64,000 bases of DNA from Sclerotinia nivalis (lineage: Eukaryota > Ascomycota > Leotiomycetes > Helotiales > Sclerotiniaceae): positions 558,001-622,000 of the forward strand of contig JAPEIS010000001.1 in the NCBI GenBank assembly GCA_029531795.1, written 5' to 3'. The notes beneath the pieces were generated by a model. It made no database searches, was not told where the DNA came from, and worked only from the letters and a program-made list of their open reading frames with translations. Positions 36,864 to 49,600 of the stretch are shown piece by piece (position 1 is the first letter of the stretch; every line of letters starts with the position of its first letter). The position numbers were made by a program, and so were the translations under genes.

Positions 36864-37022
36864 ACAAATATCAATATCGTATCTGGCTCTAGTAAGAATG
36901 TTTTCGAGTCATTGTATAGAAGGATGATCAAATCGTCGATGGAATTGCTATAATTCAACTTTCGTCAAATGATTATATGAAATCGATTTCTCCTTCTGAT
37001 TCAACAATATCCAAGGATAATC

Positions 37023-38738
37023 TTATTTTTGTATAATAAGGATCAATTTCTTTCCTTGTATAAGAACATTTCTGGTATTATCCAAAAAGATTTTTATACG
37101 ATTTATATCTTGAATACAAAACAAAAATGGAGTGTTGATCGATATAATAAAGAATATTAATAAATCAATCGAAATTGCTATTTCAATTATATCTTTTGTA
37201 TTTGTTGATCCTTTTCCGAAACGAATTTTGTATCCGTTTTTCTTCGAACGATCGATTTTAGAAATGATATTCGTACAAAGGAAAGCTTCCATTTGGTTGT
37301 ACCCTGCAATAAAGACTCCTGCAATTCCAGTATCAGACATTATTCCTTGAAACATACTAGTTACGTATCTTCCGTTTAAAGTAAAAACTTCATTAGACTC
37401 TTTGTACGAATTAATTAATTCGTCTTTTTTTGTAAAAGCATATACGAATGCTTGATTGCTTAATATTTCCACAATCTCATATCCATTGATCTTTCCTACT
37501 TCTATAAAGAATGATTCTCCTGATTTCTTATTGTCATGATTATCATCTATATTGTATGTTAAGGCGAATTTTACTTTTTTATTCTTTGATTTATTGATTG
37601 AATCGTTCTTCTCAGAATCAATCTGAAGTTGATTAAATTGTTCCTGAGAAATTTCATTTTCAACAAGAAAATAATTGTATACTTTCCATCTCTTGTTTAA
37701 TGAATGATCTTTCGCCTAATGATCTATCTTTCCGCAAATAAAACAACCTTCCTTCTTTCGTTTCGTACATTCTTCAGAAGATCGTTGATACAAATTTCTT
37801 TTATATATAGAACCTTTGCTTTGAAATTTGTACGATGGACGGCTCCGAGAAGGATAGTTCCTTCATCCTCGAATATATATACGATCCGTTCAGAATTGAT
37901 ACAATTCGTTATCTTCATCATCATTATCTTCGTTCTGAAAATATACAATCGAAAATAATTCCTTTATGTATATAACAAATCCAATTGAACTTCTAAGCTC
38001 TACACATAATCCTTCGTATAATATTGTTGGTTTCAATAATGCACTTGTACATTCTCGTATATCATAGCAAACGTTCAATATTTGGTCTTTTAAACTCAAC
38101 TCGGTTTGATAATCATCAATAAAACCATTTTGTAATATACGAAAAATTATAAAAAGTGTTTCGAGATTCTCTAACAAGATTTTCTCTGGATTTCTTTATA
38201 CAATTGTTGGTAAAATTGTTATACACCATTCCGTAAAGTATTTCTACCTTTTTTCTTCGATTTCGAAATACATTTGTATAATTTTGATCATTGAATCGAA
38301 ATTTTAATATCGTCCAGAGATTTTATCATAATAGAAATCGAAAGCCTTGTCTTATAACATTATTGAAAACGCAAGATGATAATTTTCTTGTACAATACCA
38401 ATCTTCTTATAACAATCATAAAACACTTATAATTTGAAATTCAAAAAATTGTACTCTTCACTACTATATTTCTGATTGCTAGATCCGTATATCTTCATTA
38501 GATTTACAAAAAGTTTCGATGTATTCGTACGAAGCAATTGTTCTTGTAGATTCGCTGTAGATGGTTCGGTGTTTGATGGATATGAAGCATTGAATCGAAG
38601 AAATGATTGTAGTTCTTCTGAAACTCTAATTGAAGGTCGTACATTTGAAAGCACAATTCTGTATTGTATTTCGATCGATAATAATACGACTTCTGGTTTG
38701 ATTGTATTCGTACAATGTATTGTAATTCCAATTAACAC
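37023..38738 (-). pseudogene. Copia gag, zinc knuckle and protease remnants
   Basis: Open pieces at 37023-37472 (GIMSDTGIAGVFIAGYNQ, the DTGA protease loop with last residue changed, preceded by VFTLNGRYVTSMFQ), around 37700 (CFICGK knuckle before a stop), 37890-38177 and 38427-38738 (gag-like, FNASYPSNTEP). The order matches copia Gag-Pol read leftwards. Confidence 0.65.
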
Positions 38739-39363
38739 ATTAAATTCGATAAGGAAGTCCGTTACGATTTGAACATGTTCTTCAAAAATATCATCCGATA
38801 ATTCTTTGAATTCCTATAAAGCTTTTACGAATCGTTTGGTATATCCAATTCCTATCGCCGATTTCACATACACATAATATCGTACCAAGTATATACAAAG
38901 AAATTTCAAACAAACACAGTTTCCTAACTTGAATATATCTTCTGTCCAATCTTCGAAGAATTCAGCGAATTCACATTATAAGCGTTCTCATACATAACGT
39001 CTATCTTGACAACCGATTATCCATATTGTAATATATACATTAATTCTTCCTTTTCGAAATTGTATAATATCATTTAAGTAAAGATCTAATCCCCATCCTT
39101 CGATCTTGTATATAATGTTATCAGGGATTGGAAATATATTGAAAAAATGGAATTTTCAATAAAAGAATTGATAAATTTTCAATATAAATGATAAATCACG
39201 ATAATTTTTCGATGAATTTTCAAATAAAAGAATAAATTAAATGAAAATAGAAATAAAAATAGATAAATAAGATTATACAGAGTATTACTAAATGTACGAA
39301 ATACGTGATGGATGTAAGTACGCTGTTCTTTTGAAAATCGCTATAGATTGTAATCAATTGTAG

Positions 39364-39526
39364 TGTTACGGGTTCATCTCCCTTCATCTGCACGTGATCA
39401 TGTGTGCCTTAGGTACATATGCATACACTCACTTCTATATAGTCAAATCATCTCCTTGACCTTCTTCTCCTCCTCGTAGTACAACAATAAATCAAACTTA
39501 TATATACCTTTTCTCTTACTATAATA
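39364..39526 (+). repeat. 5' LTR of the chromodomain gypsy element
   Basis: 163 bp from tgttacgggttc; includes the conserved run cttctcctcctcgtagtac. The end ataata fits a CA end changed by RIP. Confidence 0.88.
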
Positions 39527-40358
39527 ATTTGTATTATTCTTTCAAAGGCTCCGTTACTTTACGAAGTGATCTGGCCTTGCCAAATCATTTGCAAGCTTCT
39601 GTATCTATTTTCGACTGCTTTTGCGCTATCGTAACTCGTCTGCTTTTGTGCAGTTGCATTTCTTATCTGCTTTTGTACAGTTTCTGATCCCTGATTGCTT
39701 TTATATGATCGTATTTATTCATAGACTTCTGTATCTGTTTTTGATTGCTTTTGTGCAATCGCAAATTCCCTATCGATTACTTTATACAATTGTAATTCTT
39801 TTTATAATAGCTTCCGGTTCTATATCCGCTGATAATGCGATTTCTACTTTTATCGAAAGAATTCGTACCGAAATCCAACGAGTCTTCAATCAATGATCTA
39901 CTATTATACAAATCCTAATAGAATTGGATACTCTAATAACACCAAACCTCGTTACCAATCCTAACGAACAAATTGTTTATCTAAATCATATTTTCTCTAT
40001 CATCGAAGATCGCTTTACTATTCAAGCTACTCATATCGCTACTCAAACAAATAAGATCGAGGAATTCAAAACGGAAAATGTCGAGCTTCTTCGTACTTTA
40101 GTCGGCAAGTAAGCTCAATTGGATATCGGTGATACTGCCACTAACTAGAAACCAATCACTCTCTGCTAAACTTAGAAGGACTTATTTGTTTTTAAAAGCG
40201 AAAGATCTAATATTTTCGCTCGACAAGAGGATTATCAATCTTGAAAGTTGGGTTTGCAATTCTATTGAATGATCGATTCATAACTTTTTGTCTTCGAACA
40301 AAAGAAGATTAGCTATGTTATTAGTCTTCTCGATAATCAAGCGCAACAAAAGTTTATT

Positions 40359-41593
40359 ATGGATATCACCAGATTCGTTGACGATTTTACTTGCTTTGAT
40401 TCTGCTGTTTCGTTTTTGATCAAATTGGACAAATTATATATCTCTATGGATATCGAAAAGAAAGCCTTGCTCAAATTCGATAAGCTTTTTATAGATCCAA
40501 AGGAATCCTTTTCGGTTTTCTTCTCTACATTATCTTATCTTACTAATTCTTACTATAAGTCTGATCACGAGATTATTAATATAATGAAACAAAAGGTTAC
40601 GGTTCCCCTTCGAACTTTGGTCATTGATGATTCGAACCTTTGTACAATCGACGATATTGATGGTTGACAAAAGAAATTCTCTATTTGAAGTCAGAATCTT
40701 CGTAACATTGAATATTATAACAAAAATTCTGGTAAAGTATTTATTGTTAATGATAACCCTATAAACCTCAATACAATAAAACAAAAAGAACAACAGAAAA
40801 AAAGTTTGCAAAATAAAAAAAAGAAGTTTAATCTTGTAGTTTCTTACAATTATTATAATAGAATCGATTACCTTCAGATTGATTGTTATACTATTTATAA
40901 TATCAATAGTAATCTTCTTTCTGGCAAACAAACTTCCGTTAATATCTTTTCCAATCACAATACCACTATCTCAACTAATCCGGCCCCCGATCAATATACT
41001 ACTGTTCCAGCTTTTCGAAACGTCAATAGGTTTAATAATAATCGCAATAGATTTCGAAAAGGATATACTGGTAATTGGGTATAAAGCCAACAATACTTGA
41101 ATCAAACACAATAGCAAGGCTATATCGAACCAAAGGAAGTTGTCTCTATATTCAATTCAATCAAGGAAAATCCTGAACAGGGAAAAGATTAACCTTTACA
41201 AAAAATCATTCGTAAAGGAATACTAAAGGCAAAAAGATAAATCGAAAAATGGATAAAAATAAACCATTGCAGTTCAATTTTATAAATAATAAATCTCTAT
41301 TTGTTAAAATTATTATATTCCTTGTATATGAAAATCCCTTTATTGTTACAAATCTTATTGATAGTAGATGTTCTAAAGAAGTCTTTACTGATCGTTCTTT
41401 TACTTTCAAATACAATATCGAAATACAACTCTTACTTCATTTTTACGAACTCCGATTTGCCGATGGAAAGGTCGTCGACAGAATTACAGAATATTTTGTA
41501 ATGGAAATCATTATAGAGAATCACTATAAGTATTGGTCTTTTTATATTATTCAACTTTCATTAAAAACACTATTAATCTTTGATTTATTATAA
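40359..41593 (+). pseudogene. Gypsy Gag and protease remnants
   Basis: A Gag-like stretch (40359-40667, MDITRFVDDFTCFDSAVSFL to IINIMKQKV) is followed, after stops, by 41249-41593. The latter contains KPLQFNFINN and NLIDSRCSKEVFTDRSF, equivalent to the retroviral-type aspartic protease LIDSGA loop with the Gly changed to Arg, a typical RIP outcome. Confidence 0.65.
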
Positions 41594-42599
41594 TTACAAT
41601 ATTACAATCCTATTATCAACTAAACAAAGATGAATTTAACATTCTCTTCAAATTATTACATTTCCAATTGTTTAGCACATCATAATTCAGAACCAGTTAC
41701 TATATTAACGATCCTATCTCCGATTAAAAAACAAAAGGATCTAGCAAAAGTTATTCTACAACAAATCGTTGATATTATCGAATCTTTAAATAAATTCTTT
41801 ACTGATCCTGATATAAAAACTAAATACACAGTTTATAAATACCGTTCTCTATATATCAAGGATTATCCAAAGGACAATATCAATTGTTCATCTATTCAAA
41901 CGTTTTCTATTTTTAAAAGAATTTCTTATAAAAAACCTTCTATTGAAAAGATACTAGATAAAAGTTATATATTACAATCTGACGATTCTTCTATTGATCT
42001 CGAATTTCAATAGGGTCTAACGTTTGATATGAATCATTATCGAACAAAACACTATGAAGAACCAAATAATCAAATATAAATGATTCCCAATTGTTTGTAT
42101 CCAAAATCGATCTTAAAGATTGCAGATCGATATCAACCTATTCATAATCCAAAAAATCGTTTGCCCCTGTTTTTTATTAGGGAACTCTTTATATCTATTT
42201 ACAAAGATACAAATCCAAATATGGATGATATTCGTTGATTACAAACTTCTAGTTTTGTTTCGTTTTGTCAATAAGATAACGTTCGAGTTATCCGATTGAT
42301 ATAGGATGAATTGGATGCTGTATAGAAAACTATTGAGTAAAATCATCTGTGATAGATTATGTTATCCTTGATATTTATAGAAGGGGATTTTCGATCGATT
42401 TTATAAAGGCAAAGCAATATAATAAAGATGTTTTCTAGAACCCTACTACAATTTCATGATTTTATATACGATTATTACAAGCCGCTCCATTTGCGAAAGG
42501 TCTCTAAAACTGATATCGATAAATTTTTAATTGGTAAATCTTCCTTTAATAATAATCAAATACAATAAAGGCTTTTTATATAGTTACAAGATAAACTTT

Positions 42600-43950
42600 C
42601 TGTTTTCCTTTTATATTATATAGATAAATTGCTGCCTCATCGAATCTGGGATTACAAAATTGAATTGATGCTTGGTAAAGAACTATTTTATTTCAAAAAC
42701 CGCTTTTTATCGTCAATGGAGTTGGTAGTGATGTGTAAATAACTTGATGATAATCTTTCTAAGAAGTTTATTCGGGAATCGAGATCGCGATATGCTTCTT
42801 CTTTGCTATTGATTGCCAAACTAGAAAGGGGGGTCCGCATTTGTTAAGATTATCGAAAACTAAATAATGTTACTATAAAGAATCGTTATTCATTACCTAT
42901 TGTTTGCGAAACGTTGGACGCTTTTTGCAATACAAAAATTTACACCAAACTTGATATCATTGCAACATTCAACAAATTGCAAATCACCGAAAAAGATAAA
43001 TAGAAAACTATATTCATTACTCGTTTTAGTTTTTTTGAATCTTTAGTTATATCTTTCGGTTTCTACAATATACTTGTATCGTTTCAATATTATATCAATT
43101 ATACGCTTTTCGATGAATTGAACAAGTATTGTACTATATATCTCGATAACGTTTTAATCTATTCCGATAATTCTATAAAGTATAAAAAGTATATCCGTTA
43201 AGTAGTTCAAAAGTTAATGGATATTAGATTACAAATTGATATTAATAAATGCAAATTCGAAATTACAAAAACAAAGTATTTGGATTTTATCATTACAATT
43301 AAAGGTATCGAAATGGATCAAGAAAAGATTACGATTATTATATCTTGGGAATTGCTTTTATATATAAAAGATTTACAACGATTTCTTGGTTTCGTCAATT
43401 TCTATCGATGTTTTATAAAAGATTTTTCAAAGATTTGTCGTTTTCTCAATGATCTTTTATAGAAGAATATTATATAGGATTGGACTATAGATTATACAAA
43501 GGCTTTTAATGCTTTAAAAAGAGTTTTTATAATAGTGCTGGTTTTAGTATACTTTGATTACAAACGGAAAACTGTTTTGGAAATCGATGCTTCCGATTGA
43601 GCTTCAGAAGAAGTTCTCTTGCAATACGATGATGATAACGTTTTGTATTTAGTCGTTTACTTTTCATTTAAATATACAACAACAGAATACAATTATGAGA
43701 TCTACAATAAAGAATTATTCGTTATTATCAAGGTAATAGAAGAATAATGTCCAGAGCTTCAAGACTCACAAAAGAAATTCGAGATTCTTATTGATCACAA
43801 AAACCTCGAATATTTTATAACTACAAAAGCTCTTAATCAATAATAAATACAATGATCTGAATTTCTGTCTCAATATAATTTCCATATAGTCTATCGACCA
43901 AAAAACAAAGCTATTCAATTAAATATACTAAATAGAAAACACAAAGATCG
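42600..43950 (+). pseudogene. Gypsy reverse transcriptase and RNase H remnants
   Basis: Readable blocks include LPHRIWDYKIEL, YTKLDIIATFNK, FGFYNILVSFQYYIN, CTIYLDNVLIYS (near 43130-43160; YLDD is YLDN), and the C-terminal thumb ELLLYIKDLQRFLGFVNFYR. RNase H follows with VLEIDASD and YNYEIYNKELF. Stops interrupt it many times, often where Trp or Gln codons would be expected. Confidence 0.75.
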
Positions 43951-44199
43951 ATTGTATCGCTCTAATCCAAACAATGAATGTCTAAAGAATCAAGAATGCA
44001 TTATTCTCCTTCAGGATTGTTTTGATAACAACCTTTATAAGGATTTGATTAAGTATATCAATTTAATATTAATGGAGACAATAGTATTACTCTACAACCA
44101 ACCAATTGATGTCTTAATCGATACAGTATATACTAGATCCGACATTGCAGATCAACTTATCTCTACTCTTAACAACCCATCGATAACTAAATAGCCAAA

Positions 44200-45690
44200 A
44201 AAGCATCGTAAAACCCTCCAGATCGCTATACAAGATTGTTCAATCCAAAATAATAGAATTTACTACCAGGATAAGATTTAAATTCCATTAGACAATGAAC
44301 TCAAACTTCAAATTATCTATTGAACTCATTCTTCTAGTCCTGCCAGCCATCCTAATCGAATTAAAACGATCGATTTTGTTTCTCGTACATATTGATGGTT
44401 TAATATACATTTGGAGATCGCATCCTACATGAAGACCTGCGAACTTTGTACTTGTACCAAATCGTCCAAATCGGCGTTTCCCGGATTTTTGAAACTGTTG
44501 CCTGTCCCTTTTTACATATAATCTGATATCTCAATCGACTATATTACACCGTTCCCGGATTACATTCATTATAATTCTATCTATAAATATATCTTAATAG
44601 TAATCTGCAAATTAACCAAAATAAGACATTTCATCGATATATATACATTAACAATAAAGGAATTAATCAATGCTTTTATCAATTGTATTTATACATTTCA
44701 TAGACTTCCGAACAATATCATTTCCGATCGAGGAACGCAATTCGTATCAGGATTCTAATCACAACTTTCGGAACGATTGGAAATTACCTTAAAACATTCT
44801 TCAGCTTTTCATCCTCAAACAGATAATCAGACTAAACATATTAATTCGATTCTGGAATAGTATTTACAAGCTTTTGTTAACTATCATCAAAACGATTAAT
44901 TGGATTAACTACTTTTAGCCGAATTTGCATTCAATAATTTAATCTCTGAAACAATTAATTGCTTGCCTTTCTTCATCAATTACAATTTTAATCCATATCT
45001 AAACATTGAACCTAGTAAACCTTGCCCACCAAATATAACTCTAATACAAAAACGAGAATTCTTTAAAAATAATAGAACTACAGATCGTATAAAATATATT
45101 TTGAAACAACTTTGTACTTTTGTACAACAAACAATTGTTACTTATGAAGACTATACTAATCACTACTGTTCTGATTTACTTTGCTATACAACTAACCAGA
45201 AAGTCTTTATCAATACCAAGAATATGAAGACTTCATGCAAAACAAAAAAGCTAGATGATAAATGGATCGGCCCTTACGAGATTATCAAAATTTATCCTCG
45301 TACTTGTTTTGTTCAATTGCTTAAGAACATTAAAATCTTCTCTGTTTTCCATCATTCTTTTTTACTTCCAATTTATACTAATCCTTACTTTTCGATTCAA
45401 ACAACGATTAACGAATCCGAATCCCTGACTACACGGGACAGAATTTTGGAACAGGACAACAATGAAGATAAGCCTATTCAGAAATGGATATTTGAAGAGG
45501 TTCTAGATAATCACAATGAAAATAGCCATCATTATTTGATCAAATAAAGATACTACATACCAATTTGATAATCAGCTAATAACTTAAAGAATAACAAGAA
45601 GGTTTTTATCGAATATTATCGTTTTCATCTAGAAAAATCAGAGCTGCCAGCTTGGATCCTAAAGCACCTCGACACTACTATATTACAACC
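44200..45690 (+). pseudogene. Gypsy integrase with C-terminal chromodomain (remnant)
   Basis: The zinc region (CELCTCTK near 44440), DYITPFPD (first Asp), ISDRGTQFVS (second Asp, near 44730) and PQTDNQTKHIN (Glu region changed) precede the longest open piece, 44963-45547. This includes FFINYNFNPYLNIEP, KLDDKWIGPYEIIK and VFHHSFLLP. From about 45480, KWIFEEVLDNH and HYLIK followed by an FIEYYRFH helix match a chromodomain, with stops at expected Trp codons. Integrase chromodomains steer such elements to heterochromatin. Confidence 0.75.
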
Positions 45691-45952
45691 AGAACCACAG
45701 AATTTGCAATCGAAATCATACAATACGATTGCTATATCTACTCTACGAAGATCCACTCATATCAACATTATTCGTTTCGCCTAAAGGTATATTATATATT
45801 ATAACAATAAAAGATATAACATTATTAAAGAATATCATATATTTTTTTTGTTCAAGAATCTAATTAAAGAAAGAGATCTATATTTTTTCTTTATTTTTCT
45901 TTATTTTTTAATATCCATTTGAAGTCAAATGGGTTTTTTGAGAAGGAAGTAC

Positions 45953-46115
45953 TGTTACAAGTTCATCTCCCTTCATCTGTACATAATTATATATACCTTA
46001 AACACATATGCATACACTCACTTCTATATAGTCAGGTCATCTCCTTGACCTTCTTCTCCTCCTCGTAGTACAACAATAGATCAAACCTACACATACCTTT
46101 TCCCTCATTATAATA
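45953..46115 (+). repeat. 3' LTR of the chromodomain gypsy element
   Basis: 163 bp from tgttacaagttc; differs from the 5' LTR mainly by transitions in both directions, so both copies were mutated independently after insertion. Confidence 0.88.
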
Positions 46116-46347
46116 TATAGTATCTTCGAAGACTTTTGTACCTTTTGATTACAAATTGTATTCAATTAGCAATCATTAGTATGTAAAAGAACAGATAGTA
46201 CAATTTGACCACGGGTTAGGAAATCAATTATACGAAATCTCAATACAGGTAAAATCTGAAATCTCCTTTCGTTTTTCTTCATACACCTCTTCTATTCGTT
46301 CTTTGTTGTTTTGTAATTGACAAGTAATCCGGTCAATCATTGATCAG

Positions 46348-46493
46348 TATTGGGAAGACAGGGGATAACAATAGTATTCAAATTAGATGAATAATATTGT
46401 ATTGTATAATGAGTTGTTTTTCTTCTAAGGTTCTCTCCGTACGGAGAGGTTATATATCAAGGTGGGGTAACAACACGTGATCATGTTCCGACA
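46348..46493 (-). repeat. 5' LTR of the copia element
   Basis: 146 bp, tattgggaagac to gttccgaca on the plus strand. It has the same palindrome and keeps C/G at most positions where the other copy has T/A. Confidence 0.9.
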
Positions 46494-46660
46494 GTAATAA
46501 TAATTATATTATAATTGATCATTTTTGCTTAATTTGTCAAGCTAAAGACAAACCCTGTCAATATTTAATGATAAAATGTATTAATTGCAAAAAAGAGTAT
46601 AAAGCTAGTTTTAAAATATACGAAATATATTAAACAATTATTCGGAAATCCAATTAATAT
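46494..46660 (+). pseudogene. Tad1-like LINE, ORF1 (3' part after the copia insertion)
   Basis: Directly past the copia duplication the frame resumes with HFCLICQAKDKPCQYLMIKC and CINCKKEYKAS, the second and third Cys-rich knuckles of Tad1 ORF1, ending in a stop near 46633. It completes the sequence cut at 32938. Confidence 0.7.
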
Positions 46661-46679
46661 TGTATAATAATATTTGTAT

Positions 46680-49600
46680 TCTTTAAATCAATTTAAATAA
46701 AAATCTTCAAATCACCGAAAGTGCTTTTCAATTTGCTTTAGAATTCGATATCGATCTTATAATCATTTAAGAATTTTGAATCCTTTCAAATCTTGAGAAA
46801 GATTATTCTTCAATTAGATCGATTACTTATTTTAGCTTTTCCTAATTCCTTTCAAATTATTCTTTGAATCTTCGTCCCTATACAATAGCATATATCTCGA
46901 AAGAATTCAAACTGCTAATAGCCCTAACCTTCAACTCTCTCAAAGATCCAGATATTCAAATTATTGATATCACTTAGGGAAATTATACAATTCAACTCTT
47001 CAATGTTTACAACAAAGTTAATCAAGCTAAAGAGAAAGATTATATAATCGAATGATATCTATTCAATGCTTCCCTTTCTCATTATACTATTCTTATAAAG
47101 GATTTCAACTTTCATCACCCTTGGTAGGATCCCTTTTTCAACAAAAGCTCAAATACCGATCAATTGACCGAATGGTTTGAAGATTATAACCTTATCTTTT
47201 TTAATAAAGCAGGGATCAATACCTTTTATCAAACGAATATAACAAATCCAAACATTCTAGATCTTACCTTAGCTATTGAAACAATATCTTTTAATATTAT
47301 TGATTGATAAATCCTTCCTAACCTTGGATCAAATCATTTAGGGATCCTATTTGAAATAAAAAGCACCAAAATCTATTCAACAAATATCGCTCCGTTAGCA
47401 AGATTCAATACAAAACAAACAGATTAGGATAAATTCATAAATACCCTCGAATCAAAGCTATCATCCTCAACTATTCTGAATTCTAACGAATACCTCAATA
47501 TCACTACTTCAGAATCCAATTCTTTTAATTCTCTTCTCGACAAAAACCAACAAAAGCAAACACTAGATAAAACTATAATAGAATTCATTTGAATAATCAC
47601 TAATTCGATTGAAATCAGTATACCAAGAATCAAATCAATCAAAAAAGCAAAGCCCTAATAGTTTTCAAAACTGAAAATTCTTTGGAAACAATTTACAAAT
47701 GAATATAAAAATACTAAACAATACCCTGAAGATAATATATTCAAGAAAATCTATCAATCAACAAAGAATCATTATTTTCAAGCTATTAAAACAGCAAAAA
47801 AGAATCATTGAAATGAATTCCTTGAAAAAGAGGATACTCAAATGATCTTCAAAGTAATATTCTATACGAAAAATCTTCAAACCGAAAGGATTCTGAATAT
47901 CCGATCCAATTCCTTTCAATTCGAAAACTCCTTCGAAAGAAAATACTCAATTTTCAAATCTGCTTTATTCCCTTTTCCTTTAAGTACTATAATATTCAAA
48001 TAAAAAGAATACAAACAATCGAAGAAATAGGATTGGCTTAAACTCACGGAAAATGAACTTCTTAATACCTGTTCAACTAAAATCAAAGGAAAAACTTCGG
48101 GTTTAGATAGAATTATTCAAAAGATTATTATTCGAATTTATAAAGCAATCCCAAAAGCTTTCTTTATCTTTTTCAGTAATCTAATTGATCTTGATTATTA
48201 TCCTTTTTATTAGAAACAAATTATTGGAATAATATTCAAGAAATCTTCAAAACTAGATTATACTATTCCAAAAGTATATAAGATTATTGCCCTTCTCAAT
48301 TGTTTAAATAAAATAAATGAAAAAATCTTAATTCAAAAATTCAGCTATCTAACCGAAACTACGAATCTATTGTATCATTCCCAAATAAACGAAAGACAAA
48401 AGAAGTCAGCTATCGATACAACAATTTTGTTTATTACCAAAATCGAAAGGAATACAAAAATCAAAAAGAAAACCTTAACTTTTTTCCTAAATATTAAAGG
48501 GGCCTTCGATTATATATCCAAGAATCGATTTTTAGATATTTATAAGAACCTCAATCTTCCAATTAGCTTTATTGTATAGATCTCGTTATTTTTGGAAGAA
48601 AGATTACTCAAACTTTCGTTCGATAATCAAATCGAAGCTTTTAAATTGATTAATATCGGAATCCCTCAAGGAAGCCCAATCTCATTAATCCTTTTCCTAA
48701 TCTATATTCGAGATCTCTTTTAATCGAATTCGATTGAATATCTTTCGTATATTGATGATATAGTCTTGATTACTTATTCCTCAAACTGAAAAAAGAATAT
48801 TATTTTCTTCGAAAAAGCAGCGAAACAGATTTATACTTTTGATAAGAAAAATACTATTCAATTCGATTTAGCAAAAATGAAGTTAATGTATTTCTTCATC
48901 TTCAAATACACAAAAGATGCTTCAATCAAGTTTCCAAATTCTGAGATTGTACAATTCTTATTACTAATTAGATGACTAGATATATAGTTCGATTCTGGCT
49001 TCAATTTCAAATAATATATTACAATCCGAGTTATTCAAGTTAAAATTTTTTTCTATCGAATAACTAGATTAGCCAATACTGAGAAAGGATTTAGTTCCAA
49101 AACTTTAAGATAATTTTATATAATATATGTTACCAGTATAACTGATTACAAATCAATCATTTGATAGAAAAATCAAGTTCAATTCAAAAAGATTCTTCAA
49201 TTACTTCAGAATCTTGCTCTACATAAGATTCTAGAAATCTTCAAAACCTTACCAATAAAATCAATAGAAGTGAAAGCTACTTTATATTCTCTAGAAGTTA
49301 AATTAAACATTGAAATCAAATAATATACTTTTAGATTATTGAAAATCTTGTCTTCCCATTTCATCAATACAATTATGAATAAGCTAATTATTGAAAAGGA
49401 AAATCTAAATATAATAACAATTTTTCAAAGGAAACTATTGAAACTTACTCAGTTTGAAAAGATCATGAATTCAATCAAAAAAGATTTCGATCTTTTAACT
49501 TTAGAAAAGATCGATTATTTTCATTTCCTTTTTTGGAAAAGGGATACTTTATACAAAATCAATATCAGCAAACTAACAAAAAAGAATACTACAATTGTTC

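Larger units (their letters stand above)
39359..46120 (+). mobile_element. Ty3/gypsy LTR retrotransposon with chromodomain, plus strand, inserted in the copia element
   Basis: LTRs of exactly 163 bp at 39364-39526 and 45953-46115; flanks tgtag (39359-39363) and tatag (46116-46120) are a 5-bp duplication with one transition. A purine tract (agaaggaag) stands just before the 3' LTR. Internal order: Gag (39.6-41.2 kb), protease, reverse transcriptase, RNase H, integrase, chromodomain. Length 6752 bp. Stops are frequent in all domains. Because it sits inside the copia element it is the youngest of the nest. Confidence 0.9.
32934..46498 (-). mobile_element. Ty1/copia LTR retrotransposon, minus strand, inserted in LINE ORF1 and itself split by a gypsy element
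   Basis: LTRs of exactly 146 bp at 32939-33084 and 46348-46493 are flanked by the 5-bp duplication gtaat (32934-32938 and 46494-46498). Removing the gypsy insertion (39364-46120) leaves an element of about 6.8 kb. From right to left on the minus strand come gag-like sequence, a CCHC knuckle (near 37710), protease, integrase, reverse transcriptase and RNase H, the copia order. The two LTRs differ at about ten positions, all transitions. An antisense ORF lies between RNase H and the 3' LTR. Confidence 0.9.

Noticed and set aside
24459..46115. Possible tRNA genes or a CRISPR-like array in the repeat block
   Set aside because: Short repeats here are explained by LTR pairs; ggttacgaaccc is part of an LTR and no tRNA cloverleaf was found. 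No regularly spaced repeats exist.
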